A DNA stretch of 64,000 nt from Sulfurihydrogenibium subterraneum DSM 15120 (GCF_000619805.1 NZ_JHUV01000008.1:310001-374000); one strand, 5' to 3'. Shown: positions 41,958 to 51,386, numbered from the stretch's first letter. Numbers and translations are program-made. The notes: generated by a model from the sequence alone, not told the origin.

Positions 41958-44900
41958 TTAACAGCTTTCTTCTTTCTTATCTATTGGTACAGCTGGACAT
42001 AGGTGAAGTTTTCTTTCCTCTCCTACAATCATGTAGTAAAGAACAGGAACGACTACTAACGTTAAAAGAGTTGAAGCTACTGTTCCAAATATTAAAGCTA
42101 TTGCAAGACCGTTAAAGATAGGGTCAAATATGATAACAAACGCACCAACCACTATAGCAGCAGCAGTCAGTAGAATAGGTCTTGTCCTTACTATTCCTGC
42201 TTCTAAAAGAGCTTCTTCTAAAGAGTATCCTTCTTTTAACTTCTGTTCTGTAAATTCAACAAGGAGTATAGAGTTTCTTAGTATTATTCCAGCTAATGCT
42301 ATAAATCCTATCATAGATGTCGCTGTGAAGAAAGCTCCCATCAATAAGTGTCCTGGTATTATACCAACCAATGTGAAAGGTATAGGAGACATTATTACAG
42401 CTGGCATTTTGAAAGATTTAAACCATCCAACAAGAAGGATATATAAAACAACTATAGCAACTGCAAATGCTATTCCCATATCTCTAAACGTCTCATAAGT
42501 AACTTGCCATTCTCCGTCCCATTTTACATAGTATTTATCTGTAAGCTCTGGCTGGTGAGTAAGGAGCTCTTCAACAGGTTTTCCATCTGGAGTTTTAATA
42601 TTTTTTATCTTATCCCAGAGGTCTAATATAGGATAAACAGGGCTACCTAATGTGTCGTTAACGTTTGCTATAACGTAAACAACAGGTTGTAGGTTCTTTC
42701 TATAAATATCACTTTCTGTAGAAGAAGGTTTAACACTCACTAATGAACCGATTGGGATACCGCCCATAGGTGTAGGTATCTTCATAGAAAGGATATCGTC
42801 AAGGCTTTGTCTGTACTTTTCATCAAGTCTAACAACAATATGAACTTGATTTAAGTCATCTGAAGAGTGGACTAATCCAACTTTATGTCCTGCTAAGGCT
42901 ATTCTTAAAGTTTTTACAATTACATCTTCAGATAAACCGTATCTTCTAACCTTTTCTCTATCTACATCAATCTGGTACTCTCTTTGTAGATAGTTTGTGT
43001 ATATTCCAACATCTATAACGCCTTTAGTGTTTTCAAAAATTTTTTTAATCTCGTTTGCAACTTGAAGCTGTCCTTTATAATCTGGACCGTAAACTTCTGC
43101 TACTATTGGAGATAAAACAGGTGGTCCTGGTGGAGGTTCTACAACTGCTACATATTTAGCTCCATTTTTCTTAGCTATCTCAGCTACTTTATCCCTTATC
43201 CTTTCAGCTATCTCGTGAGATTGATCTTTTCTGTCATGTTTACCTATAAGGTTAATATGGATTTGAGCTAAGTTAGGAGCTTCCCTTAGGTAATAGTGTC
43301 TTACTAATCCGTTAAAGTCAAAAGGTGCAGGTTGTCCTACGTATATTACATAGTTTTTAACTTCGTTTGTATTCTTAATGTAATCTGCAATCTGTTTTGC
43401 AACTCTATATGTTTCTTGAAGAGGCGTTCCTTCTGGCATATCTAAGACAACCTGTAATTCACTTTTGTTATCGTAAGGGAGCATTTTAACAAGAACGGCA
43501 CGGCTTACAATAAGCAATGCAGAAATAACTAAAAGCATACCTGCAAAACCTAAAAATAACCATCTTTTTACTCTACTTTGAAATAGTGGCATATAAACTG
43601 CATTGAAAAATCTTACCAAAAATCCTGCCCTTGCTTCATCTTCTTTTCCAAGAGACTCTGGGGACTCGTGATGTTCATCGTGTTTAAGCCATCTTATAGC
43701 AAGATAAGGTGTAAGTATAAATGCAAGTAGCATAGAGAAGAACATAGCAACAGAAGAGTTTATAGGTATTGGTCTCATATAAGGGCCCATAAGTCCAGTA
43801 ACAAAAGCCATAGGGAGTAATGCTACTATAACTGCAAACGTTGCAAGGATTGTAGGGTTTCCAACTTCATCTGTTGCAATAACAGCAGCTTCTTCTTGTG
43901 AAACTTTTCTCATAGAGAACCATCTGTGAATGTTTTCTAAAACAACGATAGAGTTGTCTACAAGGATACCAATTGAGAATATTAAAGCGAAAAGTGTAAC
44001 CCTGTTTAGAGAATAACCATACATCTCACTAAGGAAAAGAGCTATGGCTAAGGTAACAGGTATTGTTACTGCAACAATTAAAGACTCTCTAAATCCGAGA
44101 GTAACAGCTATAAGTAATACAATTGAAAAAGTAGCAATAAGTAAATGTTCTATAAGTTCGTTTGCTTTTTCAGAAGCTGTCTCTCCGTAGTTTCTTGTTA
44201 TTGTAAAGTTTATGTCAGAAGGGATTACTTTTCCCTTCATTTCGTTAAGTTTTTCTATTATGTTTTCTGCAACTACTACCGCATTACTACCAGTTTTTTT
44301 AGCAACTGCTATCGTTACTGCATTTTCTAAAGATTTATCTTTATTTCCAGAAGCCTGACCATATCCAAATTGGACGTAATTTTCTATCTCACCTTCACCT
44401 TCTTCAACTTTTGCTATATCTTTTACTTTGATAGGAGCGTTGTTATAGACAGCTACTACAATATTCTCTACGTCTTCTTTTGTCTTTAAAAACTGCCCTG
44501 TCCTTACTATGTATCTGTAATTATCTTTATCAAACTCTCCAGAAGGTAAAGAGAAATTTGCGCTTTCTAAGGCTTGAACTACTTGAGGAAGCATTATGTT
44601 ATAAGCATTTAGTTTAACAGGGTCAAATAAAACATCAATTTCTTTCGGTTTTGAACCTATGATTGTAGTTTCTGAAACGTTGTGAAGCTGTTTTATCTCA
44701 TCTTCTATAACCTCAGCTACCCTTCTTAAATCATAAGAGGAGTATTTATCACTATGTAAGGTAATTGAAAGTATAGGAACGTCATCTATAGATTTTGGTT
44801 TTATTATAGGGTCCATTGCCCCTTTAGGCATTTTATAGTAGTTTGACATAACTTTGCTGTATAGTTTTACAAGAGAGTCTTCAGGGTTTGCACCAACTTT

Positions 44901-45203
44901 AAATCTAACTGTAACTATTCCAAAACCATCTCCAGCGTAAGAGTAAACGTACTCAACGTCTGGAATCTCCCACATTAACTTTTCAAGAGGTTTTACAGCT
45001 AAACTGTTTACTTCTTGAGATTTTGCTCCCGGATATGGGATCATTATATCTATCATAGGAACAACAATTTGAGGCTCTTCATCTCTTGAAGTTGTAAATA
45101 CTGCAAAAAATCCAAGTAATAAAGATGCAACAACTAAAAGAGGTGTGAGTTTAGAGTTAAGAAAGTACTTTGCTACCCTTCCTGCCAGTCCGAGGTTCTC
45201 CAT
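41958..45203 (-). CDS. RND-family efflux pump, inner-membrane permease
   Basis: It is the proton-driven transporter of a tripartite efflux system. It has 1081 residues: a first membrane helix (LTPLLVVASLLLGFFAVFTT), a large periplasmic loop, helices 2-6 with SIGILVDNSIVVLENIHRW, a second periplasmic loop, then helices 8-12 with GFIALAGIILRNSILLVEF. The sequence is closer to HAE1/CzcA-like pumps than to AcrB. The substrate is unresolved. The C-terminus ends VPIDKKEESC. It is the last gene of the tolC-MFP-RND operon. Confidence 0.94.
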   Translation of the reverse strand: MENLGLAGRVAKYFLNSKLTPLLVVASLLLGFFAVFTTSRDEEPQIVVPMIDIMIPYPGAKSQEVNSLAVKPLEKLMWEIPDVEYVYSYAGDGFGIVTVRFKVGANPEDSLVKLYSKVMSNYYKMPKGAMDPIIKPKSIDDVPILSITLHSDKYSSYDLRRVAEVIEDEIKQLHNVSETTIIGSKPKEIDVLFDPVKLNAYNIMLPQVVQALESANFSLPSGEFDKDNYRYIVRTGQFLKTKEDVENIVVAVYNNAPIKVKDIAKVEEGEGEIENYVQFGYGQASGNKDKSLENAVTIAVAKKTGSNAVVVAENIIEKLNEMKGKVIPSDINFTITRNYGETASEKANELIEHLLIATFSIVLLIAVTLGFRESLIVAVTIPVTLAIALFLSEMYGYSLNRVTLFALIFSIGILVDNSIVVLENIHRWFSMRKVSQEEAAVIATDEVGNPTILATFAVIVALLPMAFVTGLMGPYMRPIPINSSVAMFFSMLLAFILTPYLAIRWLKHDEHHESPESLGKEDEARAGFLVRFFNAVYMPLFQSRVKRWLFLGFAGMLLVISALLIVSRAVLVKMLPYDNKSELQVVLDMPEGTPLQETYRVAKQIADYIKNTNEVKNYVIYVGQPAPFDFNGLVRHYYLREAPNLAQIHINLIGKHDRKDQSHEIAERIRDKVAEIAKKNGAKYVAVVEPPPGPPVLSPIVAEVYGPDYKGQLQVANEIKKIFENTKGVIDVGIYTNYLQREYQIDVDREKVRRYGLSEDVIVKTLRIALAGHKVGLVHSSDDLNQVHIVVRLDEKYRQSLDDILSMKIPTPMGGIPIGSLVSVKPSSTESDIYRKNLQPVVYVIANVNDTLGSPVYPILDLWDKIKNIKTPDGKPVEELLTHQPELTDKYYVKWDGEWQVTYETFRDMGIAFAVAIVVLYILLVGWFKSFKMPAVIMSPIPFTLVGIIPGHLLMGAFFTATSMIGFIALAGIILRNSILLVEFTEQKLKEGYSLEEALLEAGIVRTRPILLTAAAIVVGAFVIIFDPIFNGLAIALIFGTVASTLLTLVVVPVLYYMIVGEERKLHLCPAVPIDKKEESC

Positions 45204-45204
45204 C

Positions 45205-46368
45205 TTAACCTCCTAACCTGCATCCATCACAAGCTTTTTCTGTTTGAGATGCAACAATTCTGTCTCCTGGTTTCAAGCCCGATAAAACTTCTACACTGTC
45301 TCCATAATCTTCACCTAACTTTACGTAAGTTAAACGAATTACGTTATCCTGCCCTACAACGTACACAGCTGTAAGCTGTCCCCACTTAAACACGGCAGAT
45401 TTTGGTATCACAATTTTTTTAGATGCTGAGATTGGTATTAAAATTTTTCCATACATTCCAGAAGTTATAGTCTCTGAGTAAGGTATATCAAGCTTAACTT
45501 TAAAAGTCCTGTTCATCGGGTCTATGTTTGAATTTTTTTCTATAACTTTTCCTTCTACTTCTTTATCTCCAAGTTTAATTTTTAAAGTGTCTCCTACTTT
45601 TACTTTATCTAGTAAAGACTCATCTAAGTTAGCAACAAATTGGAGCTTTTTCTCTCCTATTATAAATATAGGCATTCCGGGAGCTGCCATATCTCCTTCA
45701 TCATTCATCTTCTTTATAACGTATCCATCAAAAGGAGCTTTTATAACAGCATATCCTGCCATTATATCTACTTGGTTAATTTTAGCTTTTACTTGGGATT
45801 CTTTTGCCTTTAGCTGAGCAAGTTTTGCATCTACCTGCTCTACCATAGATTTGGCAGCAATCATCTTAGTTTCTATTTCTTCTAACTGTTGTTTTGAAAC
45901 TGCATTTTCTTGGTAGAGATTTTTAAATCTTTCATAAGTCCTTTTTGCAAACTCGTAGTTTTCTAAAGCTGCTTTCCTTGCCGCCAACGCTTCATCTCTT
46001 GCTTTTGAAAGCTCTTCCAAACCTGCTAAAGCTTCATTTTTTTGTTGTTTTATCTCTGAATCATCAAGAACTGCTAAGGTTTGACCTGCTTTAACGTAAT
46101 CACCTTCGTTTACATAGATTTTTAGAATTCTACCCATCCATTTTGTTGATACTTTTGCGTTGTTCTCTGCAGTTACCATACCATCGGCTTTGTAAATGTT
46201 AGGTACCTCTTTTTCTTCAACAGTTAAAACTGGTAGCCCGCTTACAACTTTGCCTTTTTCTGTAGCTTCTCCAGGTTCTACTCTGTGGGATAAAAATCCT
46301 CCAAGCCAAAGTATGAAAATGGCAATAGGTAATACAAAAAAGAGTATAAATTTAACTGTCTTGTTCAT
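45205..46368 (-). CDS. RND efflux membrane-fusion (periplasmic adaptor) protein
   Basis: It links the inner-membrane pump to the TolC channel. It has 387 residues with an N-terminal anchor (KFILFFVLPIAIFILWLGGF), the lipoyl/barrel-sandwich halves (RILKIYVNEGDYVKAGQTLA and YAVIKAPFDGYVIKKMNDEG), a coiled-coil hairpin (about residues 105-200) and a beta-barrel domain. The C-terminus EKACDGCRLGG has an unusual CxxC that could bind a metal or form a disulfide. It lies 1 nt upstream of the RND gene. Confidence 0.93.
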   Translation of the reverse strand: MNKTVKFILFFVLPIAIFILWLGGFLSHRVEPGEATEKGKVVSGLPVLTVEEKEVPNIYKADGMVTAENNAKVSTKWMGRILKIYVNEGDYVKAGQTLAVLDDSEIKQQKNEALAGLEELSKARDEALAARKAALENYEFAKRTYERFKNLYQENAVSKQQLEEIETKMIAAKSMVEQVDAKLAQLKAKESQVKAKINQVDIMAGYAVIKAPFDGYVIKKMNDEGDMAAPGMPIFIIGEKKLQFVANLDESLLDKVKVGDTLKIKLGDKEVEGKVIEKNSNIDPMNRTFKVKLDIPYSETITSGMYGKILIPISASKKIVIPKSAVFKWGQLTAVYVVGQDNVIRLTYVKLGEDYGDSVEVLSGLKPGDRIVASQTEKACDGCRLGG

Positions 46369-46370
46369 CG

Positions 46371-47777
46371 CTACTCTCCTCTTTTTTGATTTTCTTGAAT
46401 TAGTAATCCTGATTGATATTTAAGCTCTAAAACCGATAACTGACAGTTATACTCTGCTTGAGCTTTATCAAACTTGATTTTATCAAACATAGTCTGTGTG
46501 TCTAAAAGGTCTATCATAGAAGCAAGCTGATTTTTATACCTTGTTTCTGTAACTTTTAAAATTTCTTCAGCATACTTTACGTTTTCTATTTCCGTTTTTA
46601 ATTTTTCTTTACTTGTTAGATAATCTTTGTAAGCTTTATATACGTTGAATTTTATAAACTCTTCAAATCCTTTTTCTTGCTGTTTGTAGTGGTCATACAT
46701 CTCCTTTGCACTTTTATACTTGTTAAAAGATTGAAAACCGTCAAATATTTTCCAGTTTAACGCAACTCCAGCCATCCACCACTTTCCTTCGTTCCCAAGC
46801 ATCCACTTTCCATCGTTAAGTTCATATGATGCAAAAGCTCCTATAGTAGGAAGTAAGTCAGCCTTATTAAAATCTACATATTTTTGAGCCATTTTTATTT
46901 TTTCTCTTACAGATAGAAGGTCTGACCTGTTAGATAAAGCATAGTTTTGATATTCTTCAACAGGTTTCTCTATGTTTTCACAAACAAGATTTCCTACAAC
47001 ATCTATCTCTGATGGGTCTGCTTTATCTAACCCCATTGCTAAAAGTAGTCCTCTTTTTGCTACTAAGTAGTTGTTTTCAGCTTCCTTTATCTTTGCTGAC
47101 ATCTCTGACATATAGACCTTAGCTCTAAGTTCATCAGCAGGAATAGCAAGACCATTTTTTACCATTGATTGAGCTGTTTGGTAATGTTTTTCTGCATCTT
47201 TGTAAGCCTGATTTGCAAGTTTTATAGCTTCTTTTGCAAGTAGAGCACCATAGTAAGCTTTTGATATATCGTATATTGCTTTTTCTTTAGACCTTGTGTA
47301 CTCGTTTTTTGCAGATTCGTAATCCCTTTTAGACATCTCTATACCAGAAGATATTTTTCCACCTGTGTAGATTGGAACTTGAAGCTCAAGCTTTGTTCTC
47401 CAGCTGTTTACCTCTGGATAGGAAGGTTTAGCAAAACTAATTCCCATACCGCTAAACATAGGATTTAAAGCAGTCATATCTACAAATTTTGAAGAAGTCA
47501 TAAAATCAAGCTTTTTTTGGCTCATAGTGTTCCACATCGCATATCCGGGTTCATTTGTTCTCATAAACATTTCACTAAAAGTTAAAGATGGATACATATA
47601 ACCCTTAGCAGACTGGTATGCATACTCTTTTGATTTAACCATCTTTTCTGATGCTTTTACTTCGTAGTTGTTTTGTAATCCTGTTTGAATAGCTTCTTCT
47701 AAAGATATTTCTCTGGCAAAAGATGAAGTAGTCAAAAGGGATATTATTAGCAAACCTAAACTTTTCTTTTTCCTCAT
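46371..47777 (-). CDS. TolC-family outer-membrane efflux protein
   Basis: It forms the outer-membrane exit duct of the efflux system. It has 468 residues with a signal peptide (SLGLLIISLLTTSSFA) and the two TolC repeats, rich in long coiled coil (ISLEEAIQTGLQNNYEVKAS; later KVTETRYKNQLASMIDLLDT). A TATAAT lies on the minus strand at 47820-47825, but no good -35 is visible, which would fit an activator-dependent promoter. The upstream Crp-family gene is a candidate regulator. Confidence 0.92.
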   Translation of the reverse strand: MRKKKSLGLLIISLLTTSSFAREISLEEAIQTGLQNNYEVKASEKMVKSKEYAYQSAKGYMYPSLTFSEMFMRTNEPGYAMWNTMSQKKLDFMTSSKFVDMTALNPMFSGMGISFAKPSYPEVNSWRTKLELQVPIYTGGKISSGIEMSKRDYESAKNEYTRSKEKAIYDISKAYYGALLAKEAIKLANQAYKDAEKHYQTAQSMVKNGLAIPADELRAKVYMSEMSAKIKEAENNYLVAKRGLLLAMGLDKADPSEIDVVGNLVCENIEKPVEEYQNYALSNRSDLLSVREKIKMAQKYVDFNKADLLPTIGAFASYELNDGKWMLGNEGKWWMAGVALNWKIFDGFQSFNKYKSAKEMYDHYKQQEKGFEEFIKFNVYKAYKDYLTSKEKLKTEIENVKYAEEILKVTETRYKNQLASMIDLLDTQTMFDKIKFDKAQAEYNCQLSVLELKYQSGLLIQENQKRGE

Positions 47778-47864
47778 TCTCTTAACCTCTTTATTAGAAT
47801 ATTAGAATATTAATATATTATTATACCACTATCAAATAGAACTTTTCTGATTTTTGGCATATTT

Positions 47865-48566
47865 TTAGCTGACTAAATCTTGCAGGTAATCTATATCAAA
47901 TATCTCTATTTTTCCTCTTTCTGTATCTAAAATACCTTCTTTTTTCCATCGGCTTATAACTCTTATGGCTGTTTCTACGGTCGTTCCAGCCATCTCTGCT
48001 ATATCTTGACGGGTTATAGGAGCATTTATTACAACATTATCTCCTTCTTTTTTTCCTATTTTTTCTACTAACTCTAAAATTAATGTAGCAATTCTTCCTT
48101 CTACCTTTTCTACAGCAAGACTCTTTAATCTATCGTAAGCCTCAAGGGTTTTCTTTGTAGAATCACAAGTTATTCTTACAGCTAAAGCAGGATACATTAA
48201 AAGAAGTTTTAAAAAGTCTTGGTTTGATATGTACAAAACTTTTGAATCTATTAATGTTTGAGCTGAGTAGGTACTTGCAGGCGTAGAATCTTTCATAACA
48301 AGCCAGCCAAAGCTCTCTCCTTTCGTTGCCAATCTCAAAATAACGGTTTTACCATCAGATGTCTCTTTGATTAATTTTATTATCCCATCAACAACAAAGT
48401 GTATCCCCGGCTCTTTATCTCCCTCATAAAAGATGTACTCACCTTTTTTATACTCTTTATATATAAAAAACTTTTCTATATTTTTAAGTTCTTCTTCCTT
48501 TAAGCCTGAAAAAAGTGGTATCTCCTTTAAAATACTTAATTTATCTATGTTTTTGATTTCTCTCAT
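47865..48566 (-). CDS. Crp/Fnr-family transcriptional regulator
   Basis: It has 233 residues. A cyclic-nucleotide-binding-like beta-roll (about residues 20-130: GEYIFYEGDKEPGIHFVVDG) is followed by a dimer helix and a winged-helix DNA-binding domain (TRQDIAEMAGTTVETAIRVI, about 180-199, then RWKKEGIL). It lacks the N-terminal cysteine cluster of FNR, so oxygen sensing by an iron-sulfur cluster is unlikely. The recognition-helix pattern ETAIRVI resembles the E--SR core of Crp/Fnr proteins, with A-I-R. It is 12 bp downstream of the MlaD gene. Confidence 0.9.
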   Translation of the reverse strand: MREIKNIDKLSILKEIPLFSGLKEEELKNIEKFFIYKEYKKGEYIFYEGDKEPGIHFVVDGIIKLIKETSDGKTVILRLATKGESFGWLVMKDSTPASTYSAQTLIDSKVLYISNQDFLKLLLMYPALAVRITCDSTKKTLEAYDRLKSLAVEKVEGRIATLILELVEKIGKKEGDNVVINAPITRQDIAEMAGTTVETAIRVISRWKKEGILDTERGKIEIFDIDYLQDLVS

Positions 48567-48578
48567 ACTCTCACCTCT

Positions 48579-50129
48579 TTATCTTACTTTAGGTAAGGAA
48601 CCTAAAAGGTACTTTAAGTAATTGTCGGTAAATACAAATCCTCCACCTATGTAAACACCTCTAACAGAACTGTTTAAAAGGTCTGAACCACCTACTTTTA
48701 CGAAGATAGGATATTTATTAAATCTATACTCTAAACCAAAATCAAACTGTGGATTGTTAGGCTGATTTACTAAATCTTTTCTATTAAATCTGTAAACATC
48801 AGCTATGAGCTTTAGATTAGGACTTAAAACCAAATCTCCTCCTAAGTCAGCTGATGAGTCTTTTATACCAAACCTTGCCCAAAGCTGGTATTCTCCAAGG
48901 TTTAAAATCTTTCTTGCATATTGTAAATCAAAGAGTATTCCGTACTTTTTAGTAACGTATGTTGTCGTAGTCCCGTTTGCTGTTATTTCTTCTTTTTTAT
49001 CTACGTATCCTTGAGAGTTAGAAAGAATTCCTACATAGTAGTATCTATCATCACCTGGTGGTATGTACTTAAAGGCAGCTCCTGCTTTAGAATCTTTGTT
49101 TCCTGTATGTTTTTCTCCTTGCATTATAACTTTAAGGTTTGATTCTTTAACAATTTTAAATGGTTCTGCAAATGACTTTACACCTTCGTTAACGTTGTTA
49201 TAAAGACTGTCTTCGTTTACAAGTTTACCTAAAGTTCCTTTTCCTTCGTTAACTTTTGCAAGGATTTGGTTTAAGTTGTCTGAAGCTTTTTTTATGTTTT
49301 CTATACTTAGTTTTAAATCTTGCCTGTTTTCGCTTACAGCTTTTTCTATTTCTGTTGCTGCCTTGTCAACAGAGTCAAGGGTTTTAGGTGCTTTTTCTTT
49401 TAATGCTACTGATAAATCTTTTAGATTTGCTATTAACTTCCTTATATCTTCTCTATTTTCATCTGTTATATTTTTCGTATTTTCCAATGTTTTGTCTAAA
49501 TTTTCAGCTATACTTGGTAGCTTTTGTCTAAGTTCTGCTGTTATAGCCCTAATGTTTGCTATAGCTTGTCTTACGTCTTCTTTGTTCTCTACTACGACCT
49601 CATTTGTATTATATGCAAATTTATCAAAGTCTTCTATAAGTTTTTTTAATCTTTCATCTCCTAATGCTTTGTTTAAGTTATCCATCAACTCTCCAAATTT
49701 TTTAGCTGACAACTGAACTTGGTCTATCATCTCTTCGGTAGATGCCACTTTAGTGGTATTTTCAATAACTCCTCCTGAAGCCAGCTCCCCAAAAGATGGA
49801 TTACCCGGTTCTACGTAAATGTACTTATCTCCCATTAAACCGTATGTCCTTATTACAACTTTAGCATCTTTGTAAACAGGTATTTCCTGTTTAACTTTAA
49901 ACTTTACCTTAACTTTTCCTTGTTCAAAGGTTATCTCTTCTACTTTTCCAGCTTTTACACCTTGAACTTGAACGTCAGCTCCTTGAGAAAGTCCTTGAGC
50001 ATCTGTAAAGTAAACAAAATATTCTTTATAGTTTTGACCAAACTCTTTTCCGCTGAATTTTATTATTAAAAAGCCTAACAAACCAGCTATTACTAATACA
50101 AATATACCTACTTTTACAGAGTTATTCAT
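48579..50129 (-). CDS. MlaD-like MCE protein with helical repeats and a C-terminal barrel-like domain
   Basis: MCE proteins carry lipids between the inner and outer membrane as part of ABC systems. It has 516 residues: an N-terminal anchor (VGIFVLVIAGLLGFLIIKFS), an MCE domain (about residues 35-120, DAQGLSQGADVQVQGVKAGK), then three related helical repeats beginning ENKEDVRQA, ENREDIRKL and ENRQDLKLS (about 175-310), and a final ~170 residues of aromatic-rich strands (YYYVGILSNS, YQLWARFGIKD, FDFGLEYRFNKYPIFVKVG) resembling an outer-membrane barrel. The plain E. coli MlaD has 183 residues. An mlaE permease is at the window end. Confidence 0.85.
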   Translation of the reverse strand: MNNSVKVGIFVLVIAGLLGFLIIKFSGKEFGQNYKEYFVYFTDAQGLSQGADVQVQGVKAGKVEEITFEQGKVKVKFKVKQEIPVYKDAKVVIRTYGLMGDKYIYVEPGNPSFGELASGGVIENTTKVASTEEMIDQVQLSAKKFGELMDNLNKALGDERLKKLIEDFDKFAYNTNEVVVENKEDVRQAIANIRAITAELRQKLPSIAENLDKTLENTKNITDENREDIRKLIANLKDLSVALKEKAPKTLDSVDKAATEIEKAVSENRQDLKLSIENIKKASDNLNQILAKVNEGKGTLGKLVNEDSLYNNVNEGVKSFAEPFKIVKESNLKVIMQGEKHTGNKDSKAGAAFKYIPPGDDRYYYVGILSNSQGYVDKKEEITANGTTTTYVTKKYGILFDLQYARKILNLGEYQLWARFGIKDSSADLGGDLVLSPNLKLIADVYRFNRKDLVNQPNNPQFDFGLEYRFNKYPIFVKVGGSDLLNSSVRGVYIGGGFVFTDNYLKYLLGSLPKVR

Positions 50130-50131
50130 TG

Positions 50132-51127
50132 CTATTTCTCCATTATTGTTTCTTCCACTTTCATTCCAAAGTGTCTTCCAGCTTCTTCTACGTAGCCTAC
50201 TATTTCATCTCCGACCTTTAAATCTACTACCGATATAGGAGTTCCATCTGGCTTTACAACTCTTATAGTTTCTGCGTTTTGTAGGACAGCAGAGAGTTTT
50301 TTCCCTTCATATTCTGCCTCTATAAGAAGCATAGGTCTTCTTTCCACTTTTGCCCTTCCTACATAAACAACTCTTCCGTTTCCATTAAAGTCGTATATCA
50401 TCACTTCTTTTCCAGAAGAAAGCTCACTTAAGTAAGCTGTTTTTCCATTTGGTATTCTGGTATACATGTGAACTGCTCCAGCATTTACTCTGAAAGGTCT
50501 TGATGCTACGTACTCTGACTCTTCCGTTTCTCCGTGGACTAAAATCATTCCTGCTGAAGAGTTGCCTACAAGCATTCCTTCACCTCTTTTGAGTAAAGAT
50601 GTTGTATCTACTGCTACTCTATCACCCATACCTACAGGTTTTATGTTTACTACTTTTGCTTTTACCATGTTTAATTTTTCTGTATCTTCTTTTATAATTT
50701 TCGCTACTTTTTTTATTTCGTTCAAGTTATCTGTTTTAAGGACTACACCTCTTACACCTTTTTCAAGGATACCTACCGATGTTTTTGCTTCTTCTGCATC
50801 TTTTACTATAGAGTATATGTTGGGAGATTGTGCTATAAGGTTTTCAAGTGGGATAATAGTCCAGTCTGTAGTCTGAACTATAACTTTTTTACCACTTTTT
50901 GCCAAGTTTGCTGCTTTTTCTTCGTCTTGTTTATTTTCTATTTTTACTATAACAAAGTCTTCTGTAAGATTTCCTTCTTTATCTTGAAGTATTAGTTTTA
51001 CTCTACCTAATTTTTTTATTTCGTTTGCTTTTTCTTCTTCAATAAGTATGTAATCTACACCAGATTCTATCGCAGTAGTTATTGCAGTTTTTGGTAATCC
51101 TCTTGCATCAAGAATAAACTCTTTCAT
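50132..51127 (-). CDS. 3-dehydroquinate synthase II (archaeal-type)
   Basis: This family makes 3-dehydroquinate from the DKFP/aspartate-semialdehyde-derived precursor using NAD, replacing the DAHP-based AroB route, best known in Methanocaldococcus. Its 331 residues show the family features VKPVGMGDRVAVDT (here KPVGMGDRVAVDTTSLLK), GEGMLVGNSSAGMILVHGET, ASRPFRVNAGAVHMYTRIP and the C-terminal RHFGMKVEETI. The gene overlaps nothing and lies 2 bp upstream of the mlaD-like gene. Whether the organism also has AroB cannot be seen here. Confidence 0.88.
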   Translation of the reverse strand: MKEFILDARGLPKTAITTAIESGVDYILIEEEKANEIKKLGRVKLILQDKEGNLTEDFVIVKIENKQDEEKAANLAKSGKKVIVQTTDWTIIPLENLIAQSPNIYSIVKDAEEAKTSVGILEKGVRGVVLKTDNLNEIKKVAKIIKEDTEKLNMVKAKVVNIKPVGMGDRVAVDTTSLLKRGEGMLVGNSSAGMILVHGETEESEYVASRPFRVNAGAVHMYTRIPNGKTAYLSELSSGKEVMIYDFNGNGRVVYVGRAKVERRPMLLIEAEYEGKKLSAVLQNAETIRVVKPDGTPISVVDLKVGDEIVGYVEEAGRHFGMKVEETIMEK

Positions 51128-51207
51128 ATACTCTCCTCGTTGAGATTGTTTTTCTCTAATTTTACCATAAATTTAGTTATATTAAATGATTTTTTAAGGT
51201 TATTAAA

Positions 51208-51384
51208 ATGAATGATTTAAACGTTGATAAAGTTTTTGAGATAAAACCGATTTCAGAAGACCAATCAAAAAGGGAGTTTATAAAAAAGAAAAAAACTGTT
51301 GTAAAAAAAGAAACTTTAAAAAATGAAAGTAAAGAGGAAGAAAAAAATAAAGCAGAAAAAGGACATATAGATTTATTCGCTTGA
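51208..51384 (+). CDS. small Lys/Glu-rich protein of unknown function
   Basis: A 58-residue frame starts at ATG 51208 with a weak AAGGT upstream. It begins MNDLNVDKVFEIKPIS, is strongly charged in the middle (runs of Lys and Glu), and ends KGHIDLFA. It lies between divergent DHQ synthase and convergent uvrB, filling the gap to within 2 bp of the uvrB stop. I do not recognise a family; composition suggests a disordered protein. Confidence 0.5.
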   Translation: MNDLNVDKVFEIKPISEDQSKREFIKKKKTVVKKETLKNESKEEEKNKAEKGHIDLFA

Positions 51385-51386
51385 TT

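Noticed and set aside
42130-42498. 122-codon plus-strand frame inside the RND gene
   Set aside because: No ribosome-binding site and no family resemblance; antisense to conserved helices of the pump.
47791-47825. Direct repeats of TATTAGAA before the tolC gene
   Set aside because: Only two exact copies, very AT-rich, located in the leader after the likely -10 box; too simple to call an operator.
47854-47870. Second sigma-54-like site TTTGGCATATTTTTAGC on the plus strand with GG/GC spaced 12 bp
   Set aside because: It points into the 3' end of the minus-strand Crp-family gene, has no plus-strand gene after it and no upstream dyads; probably chance in AT-rich DNA, though an antisense RNA cannot be excluded.
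49276-49716. 146-codon plus-strand frame inside the MlaD-like gene
   Set aside because: Opposite-strand reading of the helical repeats; Ser/Phe-rich composition typical of antisense to Glu/Lys codons.
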